Source: Atriophallophorus winterbourni (lineage: Eukaryota > Platyhelminthes > Trematoda > Plagiorchiida > Microphallidae). Taken from it: 64,000 nucleotides of DNA. Numbering within the stretch: position 1 is the stretch's first letter; every line of letters starts with the position of its first letter. Shown here piece after piece: positions 45,153 to 57,750 of the stretch. Where the stretch lies: NCBI GenBank assembly GCA_013407085.1, contig JACCGJ010020041.1, forward strand, positions 1 to 64,000, in the 5' to 3' direction. The translations under genes were made by a program, and so were the position numbers. Under the pieces are notes generated by a model, which searched no databases, was not told where the DNA came from, and worked only from the letters and a program-made list of their open reading frames with translations.

Positions 45153-45196
<44 letters not shown>
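45152..45196. repeat. (AT)n microsatellite at B3/A2 junction
   Basis: About 40 bp of AT between the truncated B3 and the second A block. Confidence 0.9.
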
Positions 45197-45202
<6 letters not shown>

Positions 45203-47180
45203 TGATAGGGTTTACTTTATTACTTGACTTCATTTTTTGGATCAAATTCATTATTCTGTGCCATATCGAACCTGCCATTTTAGATGACTACAAATGTGCA
45301 TTATCAAAACGACGCATCACAATTTGGCATAATATATTTCATTCTAAATGCTTTAGTTCAAAAGTACTCTGTATACTGCATATTTGAGATATAATCAGAA
45401 TTATTGCCAATCCATATTTATATTTATATAATTTTCCGATTACTACAAAGTAGTTCATTTTCAAACAAATTGTCACCGCAAATAACATGCTGAACGATCA
45501 AAATTGTCAGATCTGTCAAACTAGCGTTTGCATCCAGTGAGCTTCTAGAGATTTGTAATGCAATATACGTAAGTAATACGCTCGAATCCGAATTAAATGC
45601 ACCTCCGTTATCACATATCAATGCCAAGGATATGCATCCTGCGATGCCATACACATTTTAATAAATGAGTCGGTATGACTGACTAACGTTTTTAATAACC
45701 GGCGGAGATTTCAACTAACTGGTGATGCTGGAACCGGTGCCATCCTATTGGTCATAAATTATTTACCCTGTGTATTACATTTCGATATAATTTATAGCAC
45801 AAATGCTGCCCTGACTCGCGGTGACACCAATTAGTACCTAGATGCAAATATCATTGTTTTAACAATGATTATTCGCTTTTTACACTTATCTAACAACGTT
45901 AATTTCTATGTACCAGCATCCTCGCTCATTAATAATCTTAATTAGAAATCACCATGCTATGTTCTTTAACAGTTTTGCTAGAAGGTAAATCCTAGTTCTT
46001 TCACAGATTTAAAATTGCATTTTTTACTAATGTAACTCAACATTGGGTTTACCTACTTCCTGACTTATGATAAAATCAACTATGAAGCTTCATAATGCAT
46101 CTGATTCATGACTTGAAATCTGGATCAAGCACGCATGAATGCAGGATTTTAGTTCGATTGACTTAAAGTAGATTTTAGTTATTTTAAAATGTTGATCCCT
46201 CTCAAAGGGCGTAGCTCCGAATGCGATAAATTGGATCACAAAATTAAAATTGAAAAAGATGGCTACCTTAAACATCTTTAGTGCCATTCGATTGAATCAA
46301 AAAAATTATAGTTTGACGAACTTACGATTTTGTTGGCGTCATCAGATGGAGGCAGTGAGATTGCGTTCAATGAGCCTTGTAACAGAAAATAAAAAGTTAA
46401 CAAAGTTGTAGTTGAATGTCACTGTTGAATAGGGTCCGTACAACGAACCACCATGTTTACACACTTAATCACAAAATGATTGTAGGTAAAGCACTTAATT
46501 CGTTTTTGTCCACCTGCTTCTACTGACAAGAGAAAGTGAAATAGCGGCTCACTGACGTCTCAAATTCAGCATGCTTCGGGCAGGTTGAGTTTGCAATTCC
46601 ATGAAGGCGGCCCACCCAGGGAATGAAAACCCTCACATCAAACTTCCACTGCCTTGGGAATACATCCGATCATGGAAATATTTTAGTACTCAAGCTCTAA
46701 GAGAACGTTGAAGCCCAAGTCCCGCTAGGCAGACCGAATTTGTAATCAACTTCTTCCGTTACAACTTATACGACAGCATCTTTGTCCGAACGTATCAGCC
46801 TAACTGTTCCTTTGGATCCGGTGGTGCGGTGGAGATGAAGAACTTGCTGCCTGGGCATAAGAGGTTCTCCATATTGAACTACACTGTCCTACATATAAAC
46901 GCACCAATCGAGAGGAGACGAAATTCCGGTTCTCAGGATAATAACACGGGATCCATCAAAAACGGTTGAAAGCTATGGCTCGACTGGCGTAGATCTCAGA
47001 TCCTAGGGCGCTTCCGAAGGAGGAAGAGAATGTTAGGTCTCATTAAAAGGCTTCAGCGAGCCTCAAGCTGAACAACCCCTAGTCAAAAATGTGAAGTCTT
47101 TCCATGGATTGCTATCCTCATTAGGTGTATGGGGATTAGGAATCAACCAACAAGCACACTGTATGTTTGTGAACAAACAC
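45195..47180. repeat. A block, copy 2
   Basis: The second copy of the 35655-37640 block, about 9.54 kb downstream, with only scattered substitutions. It carries the same minus frames (45424-45654 and 46090-46287). It keeps the first ~20 bp of the LINE junction and then jumps at 47190-47191 to the equivalent of 38614. Confidence 0.8.
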
Positions 47181-49649
47181 CATAGCGTGTCAGTGAATTG
47201 TTAGATCCAAGTAGGTAAGAAATTAGTGTTTAGCGTCTTCCAGGCGACGCTCATTTTTTAAGTTAACTCTCAACAGTCTGGGTTTACCCTGATGAGGTGA
47301 ATCACGCCGTCTAGTTAAACGAGTCAATGCTAACGGCACTACAGTTCCAAGTTTCATTAGTTCACACAGTTCCTTCCATTTTCTTCTTCATGCCTTTGAC
47401 GGCCTTTGAAAAGAGTGCATTCTGGCTCCGGAACGTCAGTACAAATGACACTCAATGAATGTGCATCACGATTAATGGATATGTTATTTCGTTTCTTCGA
47501 AGCCTTATCTGTTTTGCGATTAGTGTTGTTTAACGGCGCGCTTTTTAGTATCGGATTGTGTTGAATGTGTTTCAGACCTTCCCAAGGCACGCGGATCATG
47601 GGAGCGGCTCAGCTGTGCTAGGTTGAATGTCTGTATGTTAATCATCGCGTTTATCGCCTACTTGCCTCCATAGAAACGGAGATAAAACACGATCTCCACA
47701 TTGAAGTTTAGGCTTCAGTTTGCTTAATAATAAATCATTCAACAAACCTTTAATTCTCTGTATGCGCTCCTCTAAATTCAAAATCCCCATATTAGTTTCA
47801 TTCTGTGAGCTCGCAGTCGTCTTGGTACAGTTTTTGGTTGCAATTCTGCATACATGAAAGACGTAGCATACTCCTGTCGTTTTATCTTTATTGTCAATTG
47901 TCTTTATTAAAATATGTTCTTTATCACAGAATTCTCCATTTGCGAAGCTAACTAAAGGGATCTAAGTTTGTCGATGAATGGAGCATTTCCATCAGAATAA
48001 ATCGAACTCGTAGCATACAATCAGAACTAACCACTCATATGACTGTATTGTGCGAAATTGACAAAACTCAATATGAGCAAAACGCTCATATCAAGTCATA
48101 TTTTGATTTAATCGATTTGAGAAATGAGCTACGCTAATTCAGAAACTTGAGTTTCATGGATCGATAGATCAGAGGGTGCACCACGCGTACGATCTTGCAA
48201 CACACAGTGCTTATCCGGCCACATGTGCAGAGAACGTGTTGTTTTGGTGACCGATGTTCTGCACTTGTGAGGCCGTCGAAGAAGTGATTACTCATCCGTA
48301 AAGATTATGTTTAAAATCATATCTCAAAAACATCATTGTAGCTAAACAAAAATCACAGTGCAACGCGGTATATGGAGTAAAAGTTTCGAGTTAATACGGG
48401 CAGTCGCATAACGTACGCCTTGAGATTGATCATCAAAGTGAAAATTATAACACATTCTAAGCGCATTATTTCATCCGGTAATGCGTTCTATATCAAGCAG
48501 TTTTCGACCGCAATATATTACTGTAGCTATGAAATCAAGAAGTTAGGTTAGGCAAAGCATAGGAGGTTGGCGTGTTCGAATGCCATAATATGCCTTCAGT
48601 AAATAATTAAGACGGTGATATTCACTTAAACCAATTTTAATTATCATTCTCTACGTAGTGCTACGCACTCGTTCTGTGAGTTTTTATATCAGATCGTGAA
48701 ATAGAAACGTTTTTAACAAGCAACCATATAGTTTGCACGATCCTAGATCCTGTTTGATAGAATGTACCATGACAGGACGCGTATTTGAACAAAGTATCAG
48801 AATAAGGTTTCTGCAATAAATCTCCGAGAATCTTCTTCAGCACTAACTGGATAAGTCACAATTTACGAAAGTGTTACAATGGTGACTCGATTTGAGGTTC
48901 ACTCGTTGTAGTTTAGAGGAGAACTTCAATGACAGACTGACTAGTGGGATGCAGGCATAATCCAAGGCGCAGCATGTTACATGTGGCACGCCGTTATATG
49001 ATCAAACACATTTCCATATTTCGATATCATTTGCATATGACATCATATTACACCCAATAGAATTAGAGTACTGCTGTTCACCTCCTTCAAGCGATATTGA
49101 AAATAGATCTACATCACGTTCGCACGAGAGTTTCATAATTTATAATGTTTCGTATAGATAAACAGTCAGATTCCGGATAAACAATGCATCATGCTGCGCT
49201 GAAAGCGATACGCAATACTCGCTCGATCAAACTCAAGTGCACGTTGATGGTGTGATCCATGATCAAAAGCCGAAAACCATATTTGTTTCTTAGAACCTAG
49301 CGGACAATCGTCTGTAATGTTTTCGGCATAGTCTTCTTCAGTTGTCGAGAACAGATTGAGCATTGAAGGCATATATCTTCACCTGTATCGTGTATTGCTT
49401 TGAACTATAATCACGTTCAAAGCAATTCAGTCAAATAGCTGCTGGAAGATGGCAGCAGTGGAGATCTGAGAAATTATGTTAGTCTTCTGCAAGTTCGGCA
49501 GATTAAAGCCTTCCATGATCAAGATTCTCGTATGATATCTTGAGGGAAATCAAGCGTAGCTTGTCGAGTAGAACCGTATTACACAATTTCGGGGCTGCTG
49601 GTGGACGATTAATTACACCGATTGTGCAATCTTCGCCTGTAGCGGTTGT
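47181..49649 (-). repeat. B unit 4, 963-bp internal deletion
   Basis: It continues from the A2 junction but lacks the equivalent of 37651-38613, that is most of the endonuclease start and the end of ORF1. The rest is collinear. Its tail and endonuclease (48.2-49.65 kb) are almost identical to 39.6-41.1 kb. Confidence 0.75.
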
Positions 49650-49946
49650 GAACAAACACCATAGCGTGTCCTGAAGCACCAAGTCGGAATCTTTCATTTC
49701 TTCACACCGTAGTCTATGATCATAATAGAGTGCCACACCTCCTCCACGTGACGCACGGTTTCGGCGGAGCAGTGGCATTCCAGCATTCTTTAACTCACAA
49801 TCGCGGATTTCTTGGTTCAGCCAAGTTTCGGTAATGGTAATCAGCTGAGGTCGTTCAGTTTCAAACCGAGGGACAAGTTCGGCAAATATGTTAATCAAGC
49901 AATAGGCTTTGGTAAAGAGGTATCCAAGAACAGTTTTTGTAAGCAA
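49166..49946 (-). pseudogene. LINE endonuclease fused to tail peptide (B5 into B4)
   Basis: The 49372-49166 frame is identical in translation to 40811-40605. The endonuclease frame 49946-49503 differs by few residues from 41384-40818 but has a frameshift near 49.54 kb that truncates it before the GDFN position. This near-identity across 8.6 kb, greater than to the neighbouring unit, points to recent block duplication or gene conversion. Confidence 0.7.
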
Positions 49947-51975
49947 GGATGGATGGTGTCATGTGATGACATAATCTGAGAACCGTCATTGTCACGCCGA
50001 CTCCGGAAGAGTCGGCACTTTTCTGTTTTTGGACAAGTTAAGTAGCATATCGGTCGTTTTAAGTTGAGTGGTGCAACTCGAATCCTCTAGTTAACCAAAA
50101 ACGATTTCTTTATCTAGCTCCAGTCTACACTAGGGAGTAGTTTGGGGTGGCATTGCGTTCGATTGCTCATTGTGTGTCTCAGGTAAAAATCCATTTCTTG
50201 GTTCAGTTCATAGGGCTCCATCAATCCAGAGAGTATTTAGTGCAGAGTTTGTCTGCATTTATATGAGTGTTTATGTGATCGCTAAGGATTACATTTTGTG
50301 GGATTTTGTGTTCCATCACTTCCAGTTGGAACGTACAGTATCAAACATGGTGCTCATTGTGATGTTTATTTTTAGTGGACGTGGCACATTACCTTCGTAG
50401 TTTGCTAAGAAAGGCAGTCTGAAAGTATTCACGGAAACGGCCATTTCGACTAAAATGTTATCAGCCAGAAAACTCGATTGTCTGTAGTCATCCTCAGCTC
50501 ACTCGTAATCTTGAGGATTACCTGCCATTCCTGGAACACCGAGGATGATGAGATTGCGACTAGATATCTTTCTATTGTCGTATGTATTGTTCCTCTTTTC
50601 GTACCATGGAATATCAGCATGAATACGAATATTCAGTGAATTGTTAGATCCAAGTAGGTAAGAAATTAGTGTTTAGCGTCTTCGAGGCGATGCTCATTTT
50701 TTAAGTTAACTCTCAACAGTCTGGGTTTATCCTGATGAGGTGAATCACGCCGTCTAGTTAAACGAGTCAATGCTAACGGCACTACAGTTCCAAGTTTCAT
50801 TAGTTCACACAGTTCCTTCCATTTTCTTCTTCATGCCTTTGACGGCCTTTGAAAAGAGTGCATTCTGGCTCCGGAACGTCAGTACAAATGACACTCAATG
50901 AATGTGCATCACGATTAATGGATATGTTATTTCGTTTCTTCGAAGCCTTATCTGTTTTGCGATTAGTGTTGTTTAACGGCGCGCTTTTTAGTATCGGATT
51001 GTGTTGAATGTGTTTCAGACCTTCCCAAGGCACGCGGATCATGGGAGCGGCTCAGCTGTGCTAGGTTGAATGTCTGTATGTTAATCATCGCGTTTATCGC
51101 CTACTTGCCTCCATAGAAACGGAGATAAAACACGATCTCCACATTGAAGTTTAGGCTTCAGTTTGCTTAATAATAAATCATTCAACAAACCTTTAATTCT
51201 CTGTATGCGCTCCTCTAAATTCAAAATCCCCATATTAGTTTCATTCTGTGAGCTCGCAGTCGTCTTGGTACAGTTTTTGGTTGCAATTCTGCATACATGA
51301 AAGACGTAGCATACTCCTGTCGTTTTATCTTTTGTGTCAATTGTCTTTATTAAAATATGTTCTTTATCACAGAATTCTCCATTTGCGAAGCTAACTAAAG
51401 GGATCTAAGTTTGTCGATGAATGGAGCATTTCCATCAGAATAAATCGAACTCGTAGCATACAATCAGAACTAACCACTCATATGACTGTATTGTGCGAAA
51501 TTGACAAAACTCAATATGAGCAAAACGCTCATATCAAGTCATATTTTGATTTAATCGATTTGAGAAATGAGCTACGCTAATTCAGAAACTTGAGTTTCAT
51601 GAATCGATAGATCAGAGGGTGCACCACGCGTACGATCTTGCAACACACAGTGCTTATCCGGCCACATGTGCAGAGAACGTGTTGTTTTGGTGACCGATGT
51701 TCTGCACTTGTGAGGCCGTCGAAGAAGTGATTACTCATCCGTAAAGATTATGTTTAAAATCATATCTCAAAAACATCATTGTAGCCAAACAAAAATCACA
51801 GTGCAACGCGGTATATGGAGTAAAAGTTTTTTGAATTTAGCGAGTTAATACGGACAGTCGCATAACGTACGCCTTGAGATTGATCGTCAAAATGAAAATT
51901 ATAACACATTCTAAGCGCATTATTTCATCCGGTGTGGCGTTCTATATCAGCAGTTTCTGACCGTAATATAATACG
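49650..51975 (-). repeat. B unit 5, partial
   Basis: The last unit is collinear with B1 up to about 51975 ('catccggt...gttctatatc'), then abruptly changes to RTE-type sequence. Its ORF1 fragment (51042-50800) is identical in translation to that at 47599-47357. Confidence 0.75.
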
Positions 51976-52680
51976 GTCTCTTTCCGATTGAGAAGATGTC
52001 ATCATAAGGTTTCCGCAATGTGTGCCTAACCCATCTCCACTTTCTTTTACTGATCTACTGGGCGACCGGCTTCTCAACAGGAATCTGCCACAGATCTTGA
52101 TTCTATATCTTTTCTGGCCATTTCACCTTAATAATTCGACGAAGGCAATTATTGTGGAATGATTGTAAGCGGCCAGAAGAATTTGCTCTCACTCGCCATG
52201 TTTGTCATCCATAGAGTAGCACGGATTTGACGTTTCTTCTGAATATATGTAGTTTCGTGCGTTTTTATAGAACCTTCGAGCCCCAAATGGGTTTCAAAGC
52301 TATGAATGCGTATCTTGCTTTGTCGATCTTAGCGACTATGTCTTCGTCCGTGCCACCACTTATTGAAACAATGCTGCGTGATGTCTTTGACTGCTTTAAC
52401 ATTGATGGTGATTGATGGGTGCTTATCAGTTAGCACACGGAGGACTTCTGTTTTTTCGGTATTCACGCGTAGTCCTGCATATAAAGCAAAGTGTGCTAGT
52501 CTATCGGCCTTTCTCTGAAAACGTTGTGGGTCAGGTGATATCAAGCAGACATGATCAGCGTATTCCAGATCCTCCAAATGATATCCTCGTCCTTCTGCGT
52601 CAACCCGTGAGTATTTGTGCTGGGCTTGATTCTATACCGGTGGATGGCGTACTACTCTGTTACAGGAGCGCTTAATACGG
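51975..52680 (-). mobile_element. RTE-like RT C-terminal fragment
   Basis: Frame 52577-52329 reads 'DLEYADHVCLISPDPQRFQR' (the YADD box with His for the second Asp), then 'KADRLAHFALYAGLRVNTEK' and TEVLRV. Below it the post-RT blocks continue in broken frames: KSVLLYGW near 52.25 kb and 'LRRIIKVKWP' near 52.13 kb. It directly abuts the last B unit. The element is truncated at its 5' side near 52680 and inactive. Confidence 0.65.
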
Positions 52681-52829
52681 ATCAAATTTAGCATCCTGGC
52701 TTTGTTTCATTATTTAATTCGGTTCTTTTACTGGCGTTTCTGCTTTATCATTAGATTGGCAATGGTAATGGCTGGACATTTTATGTTCAAAACGCCATTT
52801 TCTGCGAAATCAGCAAACTGCTGACGAAA

Positions 52830-52975
52830 ACTGTGTACCTCCATCGGTTCTGAGACTTCACAGTTTAGTCATTCCAAAAGCAGTAGAACATGAAATTCAT
52901 GCGTTTGTAATGTACATCCACGGTAGACATCAACCAAAGGAGGTTAACAATAACAAGAAGCTCAACATTAACCAT
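52830..52975 (+). mobile_element. RTE 3' untranslated fragment
   Basis: The 'tttgtaatgtacatccacgg' block with 'catcaaccaaaggaggttaa' matches the ends of the RTE copies at 4.7 kb and 30.85 kb. About 140 bp, no coding sequence. Confidence 0.55.
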
Positions 52976-53199
52976 AGGATAACGATATACTTTGAGTGAT
53001 CATAGAAAATCATCCCAAAATCAAATGGGACAATCACATACCGCATGGTTCTTCATATGTTTATCACGTTTAGATGGGAAAACCTCGACAGATTTGAAAC
53101 GTGTTTTTTCTAAAAGCAAAATGTTTAAAGTAAAACAAACTCTCTCGAGAAACTATTACGACGAATATTCAACCACGAATGCGGAATCCTTAAAAATTT

Positions 53200-53570
53200 G
53201 AGTGTTTTTGCTTTCGAGTGAGGCTATCAGGCTTTAGCAAGTGTTAAAGGGGAGGGTTTTCATTATGCAAGATTTTGAATACCAACAGGAGGTCACTCCG
53301 CATAGGTCGTTGAAAATATCGTGTAGATTCAGGTTAACATTCGATGTTTGATACGGAATTTTCTGTAACGGTGGACCAACTTTGTCTCACAATGATAAAT
53401 TCTGTCAAGAAGTTCGATATACTTTCACAGACATGATGCCCTGGTTTGAGTGGCATATTCCATAACAGGAAGTAAACACGTAATAATTAACCAGGGTAAG
53501 GTTTCGGGGTGAAAATCCTGAAAATCCATTTTACAGGTCACATGTTAGAAGAGGCATTATTCCCCACATT
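53200..53570 (-). mobile_element. CR1-like LINE C-terminal scrap
   Basis: The 'tctgtcaagaagttcgatat', 'gatgccctggtttgagtggc' and 'atattccataacagg' blocks align with 6.41-6.50 kb of the CR1-like copy (C-terminal region after RT). Strongly diverged, no open frame. Confidence 0.4.
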
Positions 53571-53574
53571 CCGG

Positions 53575-54405
53575 CAATGATATTCAAGATTAGGTTGGAG
53601 GATACCCATAGTAGAACTTGCGTGCCAAGATGATACGTTTGATGCAGAGATTTTCAAGCCGGAACAGTTTACATATCGCAGGGTTAAATGGTAACACACT
53701 TATATGTGACCAACAAAATAAGGTGAACATATCCCGTTGTTATGCCATACATTAATTAACAGACATGCTTCTTTTCCAACGCGAAACCTGTGAAGTACGT
53801 GTGTAATTTTGTCTTCGCCAAGGGAATTCTTTCAGTTTAGTTGACCAAGATCCCATCCAGCCAACCATTAACAGTCATTTCACTTAATAATTCCAAACTT
53901 GTTAAACTTGGTAAAATTTGATATGAGATACAACTCTTAACATTGAAGACAATTGAGGAAGACGTTGCTGAGGCATCGGCGGTATCTTGAGCGGAGTGAG
54001 TCACGGGTTTGTACACAGAATACTTCTGGTTTTATTCTTGATCGCTGATTTAGTATTTTGTAGAGAAGCTAGTTCCTTGGGAATTGCACGCGATTTTCTC
54101 TCGCCAAAGTCGCAACGTAATTCTGTATCTTACAGAATTGCCTCCTTACCAAAATTAAAATTTAGTTATGCGAAACGTTTTTTTGTATCTAACCACTTCT
54201 TAGTTCTAATCCGGATAACAACTGTTAGTTGTGGTTGCAAACGGGTAGTATCACGCCCACAGCCAATTATGAAAATACTGTTAAACATTGCAGATACGTC
54301 ATCCCGTGTTCCGTGCTTCAAATGCTTTCAATGATGTCACAGTGCATGCAAATATTTTTAATAACTTTTTCACGTTTGTGGTTCTTCGGGTATCCCTGAC
54401 ATAAG
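53575..54405. other. No gene recognised
   Basis: A 115-codon plus frame (53987-54334) starts with a hydrophobic, signal-like stretch ('ILLVLFLIADLVFC') but has no recognisable domain or supporting exon structure. I do not call it. Confidence 0.3.
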
Positions 54406-54411
54406 TGCAGC

Positions 54412-56335
54412 TTGTTCATCGAGATTTCCAAATACAGTCACTTTGAACATGTTGCCTGCTTCCGCCCGCACGTACCATTCAAATTGGCGGCTTTTATTGT
54501 ACGCACTTTAGCTAGCATCGGACACCAGGCAGCCTTGGCTCGCACGCTTCATAGCCTCGACGTCGATGTGTGCTGTTTGTCGGAAACACGCATGCATAAC
54601 TCTATCTCAGTTACACGATTGTCTGATTATTCGAACATACGCAAGTCAAACTATCTACGTTTGTTCACTGATGACGATGCCGTGGTATCTGGTCAATCTG
54701 GTGTCGGAATCGTCTTGAGTGATCGAGCTGAGGACGCACTGTTAGACTGGATCCCAGTCAACGGTCGCCTTTATGCACTATGGCGATAAGGTTCTGGCAA
54801 GGAAGTCCGATTTCGCAACCAATCCCGCCACCTGTTAGTGGTTGCTGCTTAAGCACCGACTAATTGTAGCTTTGAACTTGACAAGAATGAGTGTTACGGA
54901 AGATTGCAAGAACTCATTAGACTTGCATCGAAGAGTGACATCGTTGTCTTAGCTTGAGATATGAACGCACATGTTCTCGATTGCAATCGTAATGACAACG
55001 GTGGAAGACAGATTAGCTTGTGCTCAGAGTACACCCTGTACGTGGTCGGCACTAAATTCCGACATTCGAAGCGTTACTGCTTCACCTGAAAGAATCCATT
55101 TGTGGCCTTGTTCGCAAAAATTGACCATATTGCTATCAGCTTCTCGTAGCGAGGGAGTGTGCAAGACTGCCGTTCATACTGGGGCACCTGTCCAGAGTCA
55201 CTTTCTGCTGTAGTCTGCGCTAAGCTCTCGCTGCCTTTGGCGGGAAACGTAGAAACGTTGCAAGGCAGTGGAATGTTGCCAGGCTTAATGTTCTCACGGT
55301 TCTCAGAGGAATTCAGGCTAATTCGAGTTGGCATCATTTTTCAGTTCCCCAAAATACTAGAGCGAGGAAACACATTTCGTAGATCAACTATAATGATATT
55401 CCATGACATGCAAGCAGCATTCCATTCAATAGATCGCAAAAGTGTTTGGAAATGTCTGTTGAGACATGGAATGACCGACAAGTATGTTTTGATCTTTGAA
55501 GCATTATATTGGCGAACGTCGGGCATGGTTCGAGCGTACGGACAATTGTCGTCCCGTTCAATATATCTAGCGCGGTGCATCAGGGCTGTCTTATCACGCC
55601 GTTCGTTTTTCACTTCGCGATCGACGTTGTCCCCAGGAAGGCTTTAGCTCGTCTAGGGGTGCAAGTGTTGAATTTCTACCAGGGGAGATCTCCCAATCTA
55701 GAGTATGTGGATGACATCGATGACATCTGGGAGATGACCCTCATATAATAAATCAAGCCCCGGACCACCTGGCACCTGAAGCTCCAAGGTATTGCGATGT
55801 GAAAACACTTACTCAAGATTGGAGCTGCTCTCTTCCGAATTTCACGGTGTGCGATGTTAATCTTCAATTGGTAGAAAGCTTTGCTCACCTTGTCACTCAA
55901 GATGTTCGCAAAGCTGGTGTAGCCTTTGCTAACATTCTCCACATGAGGCGTCGACACAGTGTTTCACGCCATACTTGAGGTCGAATGTACAACGCAATGG
56001 TGCGTACTACACTACTTTATGGCTGCAAAACCTGGTCTATCGGAGCGGATAATGTTCGTCGGCTTTCGGTTTTGACACACGTTACCGGCTCCCATTCGGT
56101 GGGAGCATCGCGTTACAAATCTATATGTCTGCAAGCGCGTGTTAAGACCAATTGGCCACGGACTGAGAGGAATGATTATGTTTGCTCGTTTGCGATACAT
56201 AATGAAAAGAGCACCGCATGGTCACTCTTTTGCAGTGGTGCCAGCTATTGAATATGCTCTACCGTGGTTGCTTCATTCGTTAAGACAAGTTCAATGGTTG
56301 AAGTTTGGTCCATACCCCATCTAAGAGTTGGCTAG
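54412..56335 (+). mobile_element. Second RTE-like LINE family, endonuclease to C-terminus, inactive
   Basis: The order is endonuclease (54412-55150), RT (55159-55750) and post-RT region (55985-56335), all frame-broken. Key blocks: 'VDVCCLSETRMHNS' (catalytic Glu in SETR), 'SGVGIVLSDRAEDALLDWIP', RT motif A as 'IFHDMQAAFHSIDRKSVW', motif B in 'SSAVHQGCLITPFVFHFAID', motif C as 'LEYVDDIDDIW', and 'VRTTLLYGCKTWSI'. This arrangement is familiar from fluke RTE-like elements. The segment 55.75-55.98 kb between RT and C-terminus is strongly altered. The family's best C-terminus here is at 19.07-19.78 kb. Confidence 0.75.
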
Positions 56336-56379
56336 TCAACGTAGTCGTACAATGAAGCAATTTCGATAGCCTCCATAAA

Positions 56380-57750
56380 TTTATTTTTAATTGCTTACTT
56401 CTTGATCAGAATGTGAGTATTCTAGTAGCTTGAGATGTAATGCAAGGATTAGATTAGTTTGTGATTAAAAGATTTTTATGATAGTGGCGTGCGGTAAATG
56501 ATGCTTATCGTGCATTCGCATCCGTGTGTTAGTGCAGGAACACGGTTGACTACGATAAGTCTTACGTCTGGTGAAAGCTATGCGTGGGAAAAGTTCCAGT
56601 TGATATTGATAGTGGTCATCATGTCGGTCATTAGAAAATTGATATTCAGAGGACTGGGCACATTGCCTTTGTAGTTGTATGATCTAGGTATTTTAAAAGT
56701 CTCAACTACGATTTAATCACGAGATCAAATGGTTTAAATCATGTTGCTTTGGTTCCGAAGTTGATACTTGGTCAACATTTACGGGGACACCGAGGAATAT
56801 GAAACTACATGATGTTGACTTGTCTTGACAAGTGAATTGACGTATTCTTTTCCAGCTTGGTAATTCAAACCAGGACAAGATCTGAGTAGATATGCATTGA
56901 GTATGACTTATTCCATGTCAGATTTAGTTCGTAATGTCACCCTTAATAGGGGCAGCCGGTTAACGTGTGGGGAGCATTCACACCTAGTTAAGCGTGTCAA
57001 CGAAAGAAGTTCTATTGTTATCCAGCACATGTGTTTACAGAGCTTAGTCCATTCCTTGAACGTTTGTGCTTGTTTTGCTTTAAAAAGTGTATCTTTAGAC
57101 TACGGTAGATTTGTGTAGATTACACTGAGAGCGTTATCTGTCCTCTTTGAAAGAGCGGTAGTGTTGCGTTTCTTGTTTGGATCTGATCTGGGAACCAGAC
57201 GGTTGGGATTTCTGGCTTAAGTGTTCGCTAATTTATCAAAGGAGGACCACGGTAAGCAGCATTCACTAGGTCCATTTTTATCACAACCGGATTAGCTTTC
57301 ACTACACTAAGTTAAGGGAGCACCTTTATGCGTATCTTTATCATCCTTGAAAAACATATATTTCGGGTTGGCAAATGTTTCTACTAAAACTGGTTTAACT
57401 GTTTCCTCAAGTTTTCGATAACAGTTTTCCAAAATCTTTATTCTAGATTCCAGATTTGCCCCATGTGGACGATTTGTGGTTATATCAATAGGCTGTTTAC
57501 TTCTACATGCATTTCGCACGTTGCAAACGCCCGGAAAATCAACATTGTTCACAAACGATACCACTTCCAGCGTTAGGGGTTTATCACAGTTTGTATGCAC
57601 TTCACCAAAGCAGCCAAGCCATTTAATTATGTGAGATATAACACTTACCCCTTTGTTGCAGATTTGACACGCAACACGTACTGTTTTCTTTGTCTGGGGA
57701 ATCGAGGGCATCCTTCGTGTCACTGTTACAATCCAGTGAATCATGAGTTC
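56380..57750 (-). mobile_element. CR1-like LINE, ORF1 region only
   Basis: The intact upper part is the 145-codon frame 57744-57307. The lower part (57.1-56.5 kb) matches the ORF1 sequence of the B units in broken frames (for example 56.97-57.07 kb against 42.19-42.29 kb). No endonuclease follows; below 56.38 kb the sequence is the end of a plus-strand RTE-like element. A short repeat shared with 22.6 kb lies just upstream of the start. Confidence 0.6.
57307..57744 (-). CDS. CR1-like ORF1 protein, N-terminal part with Cys/His finger
   Basis: A 145-codon open frame. Residues ~25-80 hold a Cys/His-rich finger: CQIC (about 26-29), a single Cys and His after 'GCFGEVHTNCDK', then Cys in 'PGVCNVRNAC', a PHD-like spacing. 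Residues ~95-125 ('LESRIKILENCYRKLEETVK') form a predicted coiled coil. PHD-like fingers with a coiled coil are known in ORF1 of several CR1/Jockey elements, where the protein binds the element RNA. The frame ends before the RRM-like core, which is present further down in other frames, so it is a truncated relic. Confidence 0.55.
   Translation of the reverse strand: MIHWIVTVTRRMPSIPQTKKTVRVACQICNKGVSVISHIIKWLGCFGEVHTNCDKPLTLEVVSFVNNVDFPGVCNVRNACRSKQPIDITTNRPHGANLESRIKILENCYRKLEETVKPVLVETFANPKYMFFKDDKDTHKGAPLT

Noticed and set aside
55676..55957. 93-codon minus frame
   Set aside because: It is antisense to the altered RT/C-terminal part of the RTE-like element at 54.4-56.3 kb.
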